Assembly: GCF_005233835.1 (NCBI RefSeq)
Contig: NZ_SZQA01000011.1
Location: 62,001 to 126,000, forward strand
Direction: 5' to 3'
Origin: Herbidospora galbida
Lineage (GTDB): Bacteria > Actinomycetota > Actinomycetes > Streptosporangiales > Streptosporangiaceae
DNA: 64,000 bases
The notes beneath the pieces were generated by a model. The model saw only the letters and a program-made list of their open reading frames with translations. It was not told where the DNA came from and did not search any database. Shown piece after piece: positions 34,682 through 43,800 of the stretch (position 1 is the stretch's first letter; each line of letters opens with the position of its first letter). The translations under genes and the position numbers were made by a program.

Positions 34682-36013
34682 ATGACGCGAGCCTTCCGAG
34701 TCCGGAGGACCGTGGCGACGGCCCTGGTGACGACCCTGGTGTGCGTCGGGGTCAGCGTGCTCTTCCTGCTCTTCGCAGGCTACAAGGAGATGGACAGTGT
34801 CCAGGCGCGGGCCACCATGACGTGGGGTCATGTGGTCCCGCTCATCCGGGAGGGCCCGCTTCCGAAGACGCTGGAGGACAACTCCGTCAACGCCGTGCAG
34901 GTGGTGGACTCGCACGGGCACGTCGTGGCAGCCACGCCGCAGTTGGCGGGCAAGGGCCCGATGGCCGACTTCCACGCCGACCGCGCGAGCGTGCGCGCGG
35001 TCCGTACGCTCTGCCCGCCGGCCGGTCTGTCGGGCTGCGCGACGGTCCTGTCGTACAAGGTCTACCAGCCGGGCGGGTTCTGGCTGCTCTACATGGCGCT
35101 GCCCGTGGTCGCCTGGTACGGCAGCGTCACCTCGATCATCACGGCCGTCGGGGTGTCGCTCCTGGTCATCTCGGTGCTCACCGCCTGGACCTTCCGCGAC
35201 CTCACCAAGGCGCTGGCCCCCGTGAACGCCATCAGGTCGCGGATGGCCGAGATCACCGCCACGGGCCTGGACCGCCGGGTCCCGGTGTCGACCAAGTACG
35301 AGGAGATCCAGCTCCTCGCCGAGACGGTGAACGCCACCCTCGACCGGCTGGAGGTCGCCTACCAGCAGCTCCGTCGCTTCACCCAGGACGCCTCCCACGA
35401 CCTGCGCACCCCCATCACGGCCATGCGGGCCCAGCTGGAGGAGGCGCTGATGCATCCCGACAGCACCGACTGGCCCACGATGAGCACGGAGGTCCTCGCC
35501 GGGGTCGAACGGCTCCAGGCGATCGTGACCGACCTGCTGACTCTGGCCCGCCTCGACGCCCGCGCGCCGGTCGACCGCGCGCCGACCGACCTGGCCGCCC
35601 TGGTCGACGGGGAGCTGAAGCGCCGGGCGTACCGGAAGAAGATCGTCACCGAGCTCGCCGAGCACGTCCGGGTCGACTGCGACCGGCTGCGGATCACCCG
35701 GGTGCTGGGCAACCTGCTCGACAACGCCGAACGCCACGCCCGCTCCCAGATCACGGTGCGGGTGCGGGCCGACGGGACCTGCGCGATCCTCGAGGTGCTC
35801 GACGACGGGGCCGGGATCGCGCCCGAGCACCGGGAGATCGTCTTCGACCGGTTCACCCGGCTCGACGCCTCACGGGCCCGCGACGCGGGCGGAACGGGGC
35901 TGGGTCTGTCGATCGCGCGGGAGATCGCCGAGGCGCACGGCGGAAGCCTGACGATTCAGGACAGTGAGCGGGGGGCACGATTCGTGCTGCGCCTGCCCAC
36001 GACGGCCTCGTGA
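34682..36013 (+). CDS. Orphan sensor histidine kinase (paralogue of the one at 17 kb)
   Basis: 443 residues with two TM helices (about 12-33 and 150-171) flanking a sensor with cysteines 111 and 119 (TLCPPAGLSGCATV). HAMP follows, then H-box QDASHDLRTPI with H239 and ATPase boxes NLLDNAERHA, DDGAGIAPEH and GGTGLGLSIARE. The sensor matches the other orphan kinase (AATPQL... and the Cys pair). No response regulator is adjacent. Its stop is about 120 bases upstream of helR, on the same strand. Confidence 0.9.
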   Translation: MTRAFRVRRTVATALVTTLVCVGVSVLFLLFAGYKEMDSVQARATMTWGHVVPLIREGPLPKTLEDNSVNAVQVVDSHGHVVAATPQLAGKGPMADFHADRASVRAVRTLCPPAGLSGCATVLSYKVYQPGGFWLLYMALPVVAWYGSVTSIITAVGVSLLVISVLTAWTFRDLTKALAPVNAIRSRMAEITATGLDRRVPVSTKYEEIQLLAETVNATLDRLEVAYQQLRRFTQDASHDLRTPITAMRAQLEEALMHPDSTDWPTMSTEVLAGVERLQAIVTDLLTLARLDARAPVDRAPTDLAALVDGELKRRAYRKKIVTELAEHVRVDCDRLRITRVLGNLLDNAERHARSQITVRVRADGTCAILEVLDDGAGIAPEHREIVFDRFTRLDASRARDAGGTGLGLSIAREIAEAHGGSLTIQDSERGARFVLRLPTTAS

Positions 36014-36050
36014 AGGCGGCCCCTCCATTTTCAACGTATAGCGCACCCCC

Positions 36051-36067
36051 GGGCTTGCCACAAGCCC
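36051..36067 (+). promoter_or_regulatory. Rifamycin-associated-element-like inverted repeat
   Basis: GGGCTTG CCA CAAGCCC, a perfect 7-base inverted repeat with three-base spacer. It resembles the RAE (GGGGCTTGCNGCAAG-type repeat, as I remember it) found before rifamycin-inactivating genes and helR in actinomycetes. It lies 63 bases upstream of the helR start. Confidence 0.75.
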
Positions 36068-36129
36068 CCCGTCATGCCGCAGAATCGACCGGCCAAGCCC
36101 ACAATCTGCGAAATCCGGGGGACGCAGAC

Positions 36130-38262
36130 GTGAATCCACTGACCACCAGTGCGTTCGACCTGCCCGACCATCTGGCGCCCAAGGCCGACCCGGCCCTGAT
36201 CGCCCGGGACGAGAAGCACTTCGCGGCCATCGCGGAGAGCCTCCACCAGTCGATCACCGACCTGTCCGCCCGCCTCGACGCCGAACGGAGGGCCCCGGGC
36301 GGGGCGGGACGCGCGGCGTTCGACCGCGACCAGGAGGTGCACCGGCTGACCGCCCGCCTCCGCGCCCTGCGCCGCTTCGGCCTCGACCTGTGCCTCGGCC
36401 ACATGGTCGGCGACGACGACCAGGAACCCGTCTACATCGGCCGTCTCGGCCTGACCGACAGCTCCGGGCGGCGGCTGCTGCTCGACTGGCGCTCACCCGC
36501 CGCCGAGCCCTTCTTCGGGGCCACCCACGCCAACCCGATGGGCCTGTCGAGCCGCCGCCGCTACCGCTGGGCGGCCGGACGGATCAACGACTACTGGGAC
36601 GAGGTCTTCACCCAGGACGGGTTCGACGGCCACGCCGCCGCCCTCGACGACCAGTCGGCCTTCATCGCCAGCCTGGGCGGCAACCGCTCGGGCCGCATGC
36701 GCGACGTGCTGGGCACCATCCAGGCCGACCAGGACGCCATCATCCGCGCGTCGTCACGCGGCGCGCTCGTCGTCGACGGCGGCCCCGGCACCGGCAAGAC
36801 GGTCGTCGCCCTGCACCGTTCGGCCTACCTGCTCTACTCCGACCCGCGACTCGGCCACCACCGGGGCGGCGTGCTCTTCGTGGGGCCCCACCAGCACTAT
36901 CTGGCCTATGTGGCCGACGTACTGCCGAGCCTGGGAGAGGAGGGAGTGCGGACCTGCACCCTGCGCGACCTCGTCAAGGAGGGCGCCGCAGCCGCGACCG
37001 AGACCAATCCGGAGATCGCCCGGCTCAAGGCCTCGGCCGAGATGGTCAAGGCCATCGAGCCGGCCGTGAAGTTCTACGAGAACCGGCCCGACAAGGGCAT
37101 GGAGGTCACCGACGCGAAGATCTGGCTGAGCCCCGACGACTGGGCCGAGGCCTTCGACGCCCCCGACCCCGACACCCCCCACAACGAGGCGCGCGACGTC
37201 ATCTGGCAGGAACTGCTCACGATCCTCACCGACAAGTACGAGGGTGACGCCTCCCGCGACATGGTGCGCCGCTCGCTGCTGCAGGACCGAGAGCTGGTCA
37301 AGACGTTCAACCGGGCCTGGCCGCTGATCGAGGCGGCCGACCTCGTGGGCGACCTGTGGACCGTCCCGGCCTACCTGCGGCTGTGCGCGCCCTGGCTGAC
37401 GATCGAGCAGATCCGCCTCCTGCAGCGCCCGGAGGCCCAGGCCTGGACGGTCTCCGACCTGCCCCTCTTGGACGCCGCCCGCCAGCGCCTCGGCGACCCG
37501 GAGGCCGCCGCGACCAAACGCCGCCAGCAGGCCGCCATCGCGCTCGAACGGGAACGGACCGGACACGTCATCGACCGGCTGCTCGACACCGACGACGACG
37601 GCGAGGGCCTGATCACCATGTTCCACAACCAGGACATGCGCGACGCCCTGGTCGACGAGACCGTCGCCCCCGGCGTCGAACCCGACGTCCTGGCCGGCCC
37701 GTTCGCGCATGTCGTCGTCGACGAGGCGCAGGAACTCACCGACGCCGAATGGCAGATGCTGCTGCTCCGCTGCCCGTCGCGGAGCTTCACGATCGTCGGC
37801 GACCGCGCCCAGGCCCGGCACGGCTTCACCGAGACCTGGGAGGAGCGGCTCCGCCGGATCGGCCTCGACCGGGTCACCCTCGCTCAGCTCACGGTCAACT
37901 ACCGCACCCCCGAAGAGATCATGTCGGAGGCCGAGCCGGTCATCCGCGCCGCGCTGCCCGACGCCAACGTGCCGACCTCGATCCGGACCGGCGGCGTGCC
38001 CGTCCGCCACGGCTCGGTCTCGGAGCTCACGTCGATCCTCGACGCCTGGCAGGGCGACGGCATCGCCTGTGTGATCGGCGACCCCGCCTTCCGGCCGACC
38101 GCCCGGGTCAGGTCGCTGACCCCCGAACTGTCGAAGGGCCTGGAGTTCGACCTGGTCGTGCTGGTCGACCCCGACAGGTTCGGCGAGGGGATCGAAGGAG
38201 CGGTCGATCGGTACGTCGCCATGACGCGCGCCACGCAGCAGTTGGTGATCCTCACGAGCTGA
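36130..38262 (+). CDS. helR: RNA polymerase-recycling helicase-like ATPase HelR
   Basis: 710 residues. GTG start after GGGGGACGCAGAC gives VNPLTTSAFDLPDHLAPKAD, the usual HelR N-terminus. The N-terminal coiled coil (about 20-85, ARDEKHFAAIAESLHQSITD) should enter the RNAP secondary channel. Walker A GGPGTGKTVVALHR lies at about 217-230, Walker B HVVVDEAQELTDAEW at about 525, and a C-terminal helicase motif at EFDLVVLVDPDRFGEGIEG and AMTRATQQLVILTS. Family members remove rifamycins from RNAP. The RAE-like repeat upstream supports rifamycin-inducible expression. Its 3' end overlaps the next, convergent gene by 11 bases. Confidence 0.93.
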   Translation: MNPLTTSAFDLPDHLAPKADPALIARDEKHFAAIAESLHQSITDLSARLDAERRAPGGAGRAAFDRDQEVHRLTARLRALRRFGLDLCLGHMVGDDDQEPVYIGRLGLTDSSGRRLLLDWRSPAAEPFFGATHANPMGLSSRRRYRWAAGRINDYWDEVFTQDGFDGHAAALDDQSAFIASLGGNRSGRMRDVLGTIQADQDAIIRASSRGALVVDGGPGTGKTVVALHRSAYLLYSDPRLGHHRGGVLFVGPHQHYLAYVADVLPSLGEEGVRTCTLRDLVKEGAAAATETNPEIARLKASAEMVKAIEPAVKFYENRPDKGMEVTDAKIWLSPDDWAEAFDAPDPDTPHNEARDVIWQELLTILTDKYEGDASRDMVRRSLLQDRELVKTFNRAWPLIEAADLVGDLWTVPAYLRLCAPWLTIEQIRLLQRPEAQAWTVSDLPLLDAARQRLGDPEAAATKRRQQAAIALERERTGHVIDRLLDTDDDGEGLITMFHNQDMRDALVDETVAPGVEPDVLAGPFAHVVVDEAQELTDAEWQMLLLRCPSRSFTIVGDRAQARHGFTETWEERLRRIGLDRVTLAQLTVNYRTPEEIMSEAEPVIRAALPDANVPTSIRTGGVPVRHGSVSELTSILDAWQGDGIACVIGDPAFRPTARVRSLTPELSKGLEFDLVVLVDPDRFGEGIEGAVDRYVAMTRATQQLVILTS

Positions 38263-39361
38263 CGGGCCGGAGGACCGCCCGGAACTCGTAGGAGGTCACC
38301 TTGGAGAAGGCCGTCGTGGTGACGGTCAGGTGGATCACCGGCTCGGCGCCGCTCAGGTCGACGGCGCCGCCCACGGCGACCTTCGCCTGGTCGGCCGCGC
38401 GGTCGCCCGACACCACGTAGGCGGGTTCGGCGCCGCTGACCGTGCCCTCGACGGGGAAGAGGTCGTCGCGGGAGTCGGGGGGCGCGTAGAGGAAGTCGCC
38501 GCCGTCGCGGGCGTCGATCACGAAGATCGCCCCCGCGATGCGCGCGCGGGCGGCGTCGAGGTTGCCGGGGTCGCCCTGGAGCTGGTCGAGGGAGATCACG
38601 GTCTTCACCGAGTAGCGGGCGCCGGTGGCGTCGGAGGGCGTCAGCTCGGACGTGGCCGCCGGGTCTTCGGGGGAGGAGATCAGCGCCTCGGGGTCGTCGG
38701 AGATCTGGGCGGCCTCGAACTTCGCGGTGAAGACGCCGCGCTCGGCCGTGCCGCCCATCAGGTCCACGCCCTGGAGGTTGATGGTGCCCGTCACCTGGGC
38801 GCCGTCGGCCTGGAAGCGGACCTCGCCCCGGTCGGGGGTGTAGGCGGCGGCCGTGACGCCGGAGACGGCGTTGAAGAGGTTCATGCTCCGGGCGTGGTTG
38901 ACCGGCGTGAGCACGGTCTGCTCGCCGTCGGTCGCCCACTCGGCGAACACGTCGTCGGCGCTGCCGTCGAAACAGCTCGCGTCGGACGCGAACCAGATCG
39001 CCCCGGGAGCGGGCGCCCCGGCCGGATTGCCGACCCGCAGACACCAGTCGGACGGCCGCCGGACGCGTAACTCGCCCTGGCGGGTGAACGGCGAGCCGTT
39101 GGCGACGCTGCCTTCGAGGATCACCGTGTAGGTGCCGGCGCCGAGCCCCGCTCTCGGCGTCTGCACCGGGGCGGCCTCTTCCGCGTCGTCGCCGTCGAGA
39201 AGGAGCAGAATCGTCGCGGCGCCCATGATCAGTAAGAGGACGAGAACGATCCAGAGCCACGGCCGGCGAGGCGGTGATGATGTGACGGTGACCCTGTTTC
39301 CGTCGCCCGTGATCAAAGGGCCGTAGACATTCTTGCCGATCCTGATCTCGGGCTTCTCCAC
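38252..39361 (-). CDS. Single-TM membrane protein of unknown function
   Basis: 369 residues. The short cytosolic head reads IRIGKNVYGPLITGDGNRVT, then comes one TM helix (about 34-56, WLWIVLVLLLIMGAATILLL) and a large beta-rich extracytoplasmic part with two Cys (WCLRVGNPAG, SDASCFDGSADD). No family recognised. The N-x-x-G-P-x-x-x-G-D-x-N head resembles short motifs found at the start of some actinobacterial conflict or signalling proteins. Convergent with helR, overlapping it by 11 bases. Confidence 0.75.
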   Translation of the reverse strand: MEKPEIRIGKNVYGPLITGDGNRVTVTSSPPRRPWLWIVLVLLLIMGAATILLLLDGDDAEEAAPVQTPRAGLGAGTYTVILEGSVANGSPFTRQGELRVRRPSDWCLRVGNPAGAPAPGAIWFASDASCFDGSADDVFAEWATDGEQTVLTPVNHARSMNLFNAVSGVTAAAYTPDRGEVRFQADGAQVTGTINLQGVDLMGGTAERGVFTAKFEAAQISDDPEALISSPEDPAATSELTPSDATGARYSVKTVISLDQLQGDPGNLDAARARIAGAIFVIDARDGGDFLYAPPDSRDDLFPVEGTVSGAEPAYVVSGDRAADQAKVAVGGAVDLSGAEPVIHLTVTTTAFSKVTSYEFRAVLRPVSS

Positions 39362-39404
39362 TGGTGCCTCCGATAGTCGGCGTCAGCGGCAGATTAGTGG
39401 AAAA

Positions 39405-40253
39405 TCACGCGCCGTGCTGTGAAGCCGCCGCTTCCGGACGCAGATCCCGCAGGGCCATCTGATGACGTGGCGGGTCAGGCAGAACGACATTTCTGTGTAC
39501 GGCCGATCGCATGTCGGCGTGCAGGAGTTCACCCGGTTCCATAAGACGCCAGCCGGGGTCGTCGTCCATTCGCTCACTGGCCACCACGACGCATTTCCGG
39601 TCGGCCAGGTCGGCGCTTTCCACCCTGATTCTGCCGCCGGTTCCCTCATGGCAGAGAAGGCCGGCGCGGCGTTCCAGGACGTACAACTCATGGGTTTCCG
39701 GATAACGTAGCGCCCACAGTTGCGTGCCCGAAATGAGAATGAGGTTGAGCGCGAAAAGCGGGAGTTCGTCGGCGATCCATCGGCCCGCCGACACGATCGC
39801 GGCGCTGACGTCGCCGCCGTTGGCACGGACCTCCCGCGTGATGAGCGCGAACACCCGCTCGGAGTCGGTGTCGCCCTTGACCAGATTCCGGTCGGGCCCG
39901 AGCTCGGCCTCCAGCCGGTCGAGCCCCTCGACCACGCCGTTGTGCGCGAACAGCCGGTTGTCCTGCTTGAAAGGGTGGGTGTTGCGGCGCTCCAGCCCGC
40001 CGGTCGAGGCGTAGCGGACGTGCGCGATGAAGGTCGCCGAACACTCCTCCTTCGCCTCGTGGGCGAAGCAGCGGTCCTCGTAGGCGGCGATCGGCGCCTT
40101 GTGGGTGTGGGCCTCGCCGTGGTCGTAGAAGCCGAGGCCGGCGCCGTCGGGGTCACGGTGGCTCTGCGCGGTCAGGGAGTCGGGGGCCTCCAGGAGCCAG
40201 AACGTGGCCTTGGTGCGGTGCGGGGCGGCGGACAGCCCGAAGAGGCGGCACAT
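39405..40253 (-). CDS. Class II glutamine amidotransferase
   Basis: 282 residues. The start MCRLFGLSA exposes Cys2, the N-terminal nucleophile. The glutaminase signature follows with FIAHVRYASTGG, THPFKQDNRLFAHNGVVEG, and KGDTDSERVFALI. It is the stand-alone YafJ/EgtC-like type, without a synthase domain. EgtC-like proteins hydrolyse gamma-glutamyl bonds, but no ergothioneine genes are nearby, so the substrate is open. Divergent from a small AraC-type regulator gene 141 bases away. Confidence 0.9.
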   Translation of the reverse strand: MCRLFGLSAAPHRTKATFWLLEAPDSLTAQSHRDPDGAGLGFYDHGEAHTHKAPIAAYEDRCFAHEAKEECSATFIAHVRYASTGGLERRNTHPFKQDNRLFAHNGVVEGLDRLEAELGPDRNLVKGDTDSERVFALITREVRANGGDVSAAIVSAGRWIADELPLFALNLILISGTQLWALRYPETHELYVLERRAGLLCHEGTGGRIRVESADLADRKCVVVASERMDDDPGWRLMEPGELLHADMRSAVHRNVVLPDPPRHQMALRDLRPEAAASQHGA

Positions 40254-40394
40254 GACGTGCTTATCCCCGTGGCCGCAAACCGGCACAGATCGGCACGGAC
40301 AAGAGTTTGACCAGCTGCGATCATGGGTGCGGTCAAGCCGTCGCCGACGCGGCAATATACGGCGGCTATACAGGCGCGTCCTACGTTGGGCCGT

Positions 40395-40757
40395 ATGTCA
40401 CGGATGACCATGGATGATCACCTGATGGCACGCATCGTGGCCTACATCGACCACAGCCTCGGGGACCCGGACCTCTGCCCGCCCACCATCGCCGCGGCAC
40501 ACTACTTGTCGATCCGCGGGCTGTATCGCATGTTCGAGGCCAGGGGGCTGTCGGCGGCGCGGTACATCAGGTCGCGGAGGCTGGAGAAGTGCCGGGACGA
40601 ACTTGTGGCGCCGGGGATGACGGGGGTGCCTGTGGGAGTAATCGCGCAGCGGTGGGGGTTCCGGTCGTGCTCGCACTTCTCGCGGGTGTTTCTGGAGGAG
40701 TACGGGGTGTCGCCGGCGGCTTATCGAAAGCGGGGGAGGGAGAAGACGGCGGCCTGA
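40395..40757 (+). CDS. AraC-type HTH regulator (DNA-binding domain only)
   Basis: 120 residues starting MSRMTMDDHLMARIVAYIDH. Two helix-turn-helices typical of AraC: TIAAAHYLSIRGLYRMFEAR and VGVIAQRWGFRSCSHFSRVF, then EEYGVSPAAYRKR. No sensor domain, so either a stand-alone activator or a truncated AraC protein. Divergent from the amidotransferase gene. ATGs at 40404 and 40410 are alternative starts. Confidence 0.85.
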   Translation: MSRMTMDDHLMARIVAYIDHSLGDPDLCPPTIAAAHYLSIRGLYRMFEARGLSAARYIRSRRLEKCRDELVAPGMTGVPVGVIAQRWGFRSCSHFSRVFLEEYGVSPAAYRKRGREKTAA

Positions 40758-40819
40758 GGGGGCTGGGGTGTAGGGCGGGCCGGAAACTCTTGCGATGAAT
40801 TGAATATCGCGTCGGGTTC

Positions 40820-43800
40820 TCAGGCATCGGTCCCGTCTCTTGAGGGAATTCTCTGCCGGTAGCGCGCAGCTTCTTCGGGGTGACCTAGCGCGTCCTGGAT
40901 GTTGGCCATTTTCATAAGCGATATTTCGAGGTCGCGTTGGGCCTGGGCGTTGGTGGGGTCGGCGGCGGCGAGTTTCTCGGCGATGCGCAGGTCGGCGGTG
41001 TGGTGCCGGTAGGCGGTGTCGAGGTCGCCCCGGGCGGCGAGCAACTCGCCGATTTTGCTGTGGGAGACGCTGAGGTCGCGTTGGGCTTCAGCGTTGCTGG
41101 GGTCGGCGGCGGCGAGTTTCTCGGCGATGAGCAGGTCGGCGGTGTAGTACTGGTGGGCGGTGTCGAGGTCGCCCCGGGCGGCGAGCAACTCGCCGATCTT
41201 GTTGTGGGAGACGCTGAGGTCGCGTTGGGCTTGGGCGTTGGTGGGGTCGGCGGCGGCGAGTTTCTCGGCGATGCGCAGGCTTGCGGTGTAGTGCCGATGG
41301 GCGGTGTCGAGGTCGCCCCGGGCGGCGAGCAACTCGCCGATCCTGCTGTGGGAGACGCTGAGGTCGCGTTGGGCTTCAGCGTTGCTGGGGTCGGCGGCCG
41401 CGAGTTTCTCGGCGATGAGCAGGTCGGCGGTGTAGTACTGGTGGGCGGTGTCGAGGTCACCCCGGGCGGCGAGCAGGTCACCGAGTCTTCCGTGGGAGAT
41501 GCTGAGGTCGCGTTGGGCTTCAGCGTTGCTGGGGTCGGCGGCCGCGAGACTCTCGCGGATGTGCAGGCTTGCGGTGTGGTGCTGGTGGGCGGTGTCGAGG
41601 TCGCCCCGGGTGGTGAGAAGGTCACCGAGTCTTTCGTGGGAGATGCTGAGGTCGCGTTGGGCTTCAGCGTTGCTGGGGTCGGCGGCCGCGAGACTCTCGC
41701 GGATGTGCAGGCTTGCGGTGTGGTGCTGGTGGGCGGTGTCGAGGTCGCCCCGGGTGGTGAGAAGGTCACCGAGTCTTTCGTGGGAGACGCTGAGGTCGCG
41801 TTGGGCTTGGGCGTTGGTGGGGTCGGCCACGGCGAGTTGCTCAATGGTGCTGATCAGGATGTTGAGACGTGACGCTGCAGTCGTGAGATCGCCCGTGAGA
41901 ATGTGCGCCCGTGCTTCTCGGTCGAGTAGGTGTATGTGGTGACGCGTGATCACAGTGAAGCTACTCGTGATCTCGCCGAGGAATGACGCGACTGACAACT
42001 CGCCGGATTGGTTTGCGAGCATGTCGGCCACAGCAAGAGCGAAGCCCACCAGTTCTTCGCTTTGATCTGTCGCTTCCAGGTGGTGGGCGATCTCAAGAAG
42101 GTCCGGATATCCGCCCCGCCCCTGCGACAGTCGGTTGAAACGCATTGCCAGCGCGCGTCGGTGGCTTTCGACCTCATCGGTTCGGTGCTCCGCAAGAGCC
42201 GTGGCTATCCACGTATGGATGACCACCTCGCCCTCGGGGGTCGAGCTCAGCAGCGTCAGATCGACGAGTCGGTTGACTGCGGCGGTCACCACGGTGATGG
42301 CCTCCGCCGGACGCGTCTCGCCGTGCACCGCCCAGACGACGTCTTCGACGCTCATGGGCGCGCGGGATATCGCGCACTGCAGCAGGACGTTCTTCTCCGC
42401 CGTGCTGAGCAGCCCCAAGAGCTGCTCCAGCAGGATGTCTCTCGTTCCGAGCAGCACCGCCTCGTCGACCGCCGTCTCCAGCGTCGGCTCCGCGGTCAGG
42501 GTGATGTGGTGGTCTCTCGCCAGCTCGCGCAGCTTGGTGGTGACCTCTTTGAGCTGGGCCCGACCGTTGTTGAGCAGGGCGTTGACGAACTCCAGCAGGC
42601 GCGGGTGCCCGCCGATGGTGACCATCAGGGTTCGGCGGTCTTCGGGCGACAGGTCCCGTAGGGCGGGCAGTCTCAGCAGCATCCGGCGGAGTTCGGCGGG
42701 GCTGAGCGGTGGGATCGGTATGTCGACGAGGAAGTCGTTGTCTGGCAAGGGGTAGCGGCAGGTCACCAGGATTCGCCCACGGTGTGCCTGCTGGCAGAAC
42801 TGCGTGAATATCTCGGCGAATCCGTCGTCGGTGAACCTGCCACCGTCAAGGCTAAGGTTCTGCTCGAAGTCGTCGAAGACGATCAGCAGTCGTGCCTGGT
42901 GGAGAAGCTGGCCGATTATGCTGATCTTGGTCGTGTCGTCCGTCGTCAGGTCCACCAAGTGCCGCTGGACATCGGGGTTGCCTTCGAATGCACCGGCCAC
43001 GCTGCCGATGAGGCCGAGAGGGTTCCACAGTCCCTCGTGGACGACCGTGGTCCAGCCGTCGTTGCCCAGTCGGCTCATCGCGCGTCCGGCCACGGCGGTC
43101 TTGCCGATTCCGCCGATCCCGGTGAGGACGGCTCCGGAGATGTCGCCGAGATCCCGCACACTCGGGTGGCCGCGCAGCACGTTCATGACGGCCCGGAGTT
43201 CGGGCCGACGGCCGATCAGCGACCCGATCGGGAGGGCGCGCACACTGCCGCCCGCTGGCGGATGAATCGCGCGGGACAAAGGTTGCGAGGGGCCGGAGTT
43301 CGTTCGCAGCGGCGGGTCGTTCTGCGCGCAGAGCAGGGTGGTGACCCCGTATTCGGGGCGGCCTTTGTCTGCGGTGGCACGGCGGCGTTGGCCCTCCAAC
43401 TCTCGTCGGGCGACGGCAAGGGCGTGGGAGGGCGTGGTTTCGGGCTTGGCGGCCAGGGCGTTGTAGAAACGTCGGGCCAAGTCGGTGGCGTACACATCCG
43501 AGACGGACGCCTGCATGGCCAGGACGCGATCGGCGCCTTGGCGGATAAGGGTAGCCGCGAGACCTTCGGCCCTGTCGGGCGCGGGGGCGGCGCCGGCGCA
43601 GGCGGACACCACGATCAAGGGCAAAGGGCAGGTTCCGGCGCGGAGGACCTCGACCAGGCCGTTGGTGTCGACGGGCTCGGGGCTGCCGTCCTCATCGGAC
43701 AGTTCCACCCCGAGAGGGTTGCCGTGGGCCGACAGGTGCAAGATGTGGTACTGATCTTGCTGGAGCGCCTTCGTGATCTCCGCCGAGCTCGGCACTTCCA

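Noticed and set aside
40925-41850. CRISPR-like array
   Set aside because: Period of 144 bases without unique spacers, in frame in a gene; these are TPR coding repeats. No short direct repeats with spacers were seen anywhere in the window.
40937-41872. Glycine/valine-rich repeat protein on the plus strand
   Set aside because: The repeats are only the antisense reading of the 144-bp TPR units.
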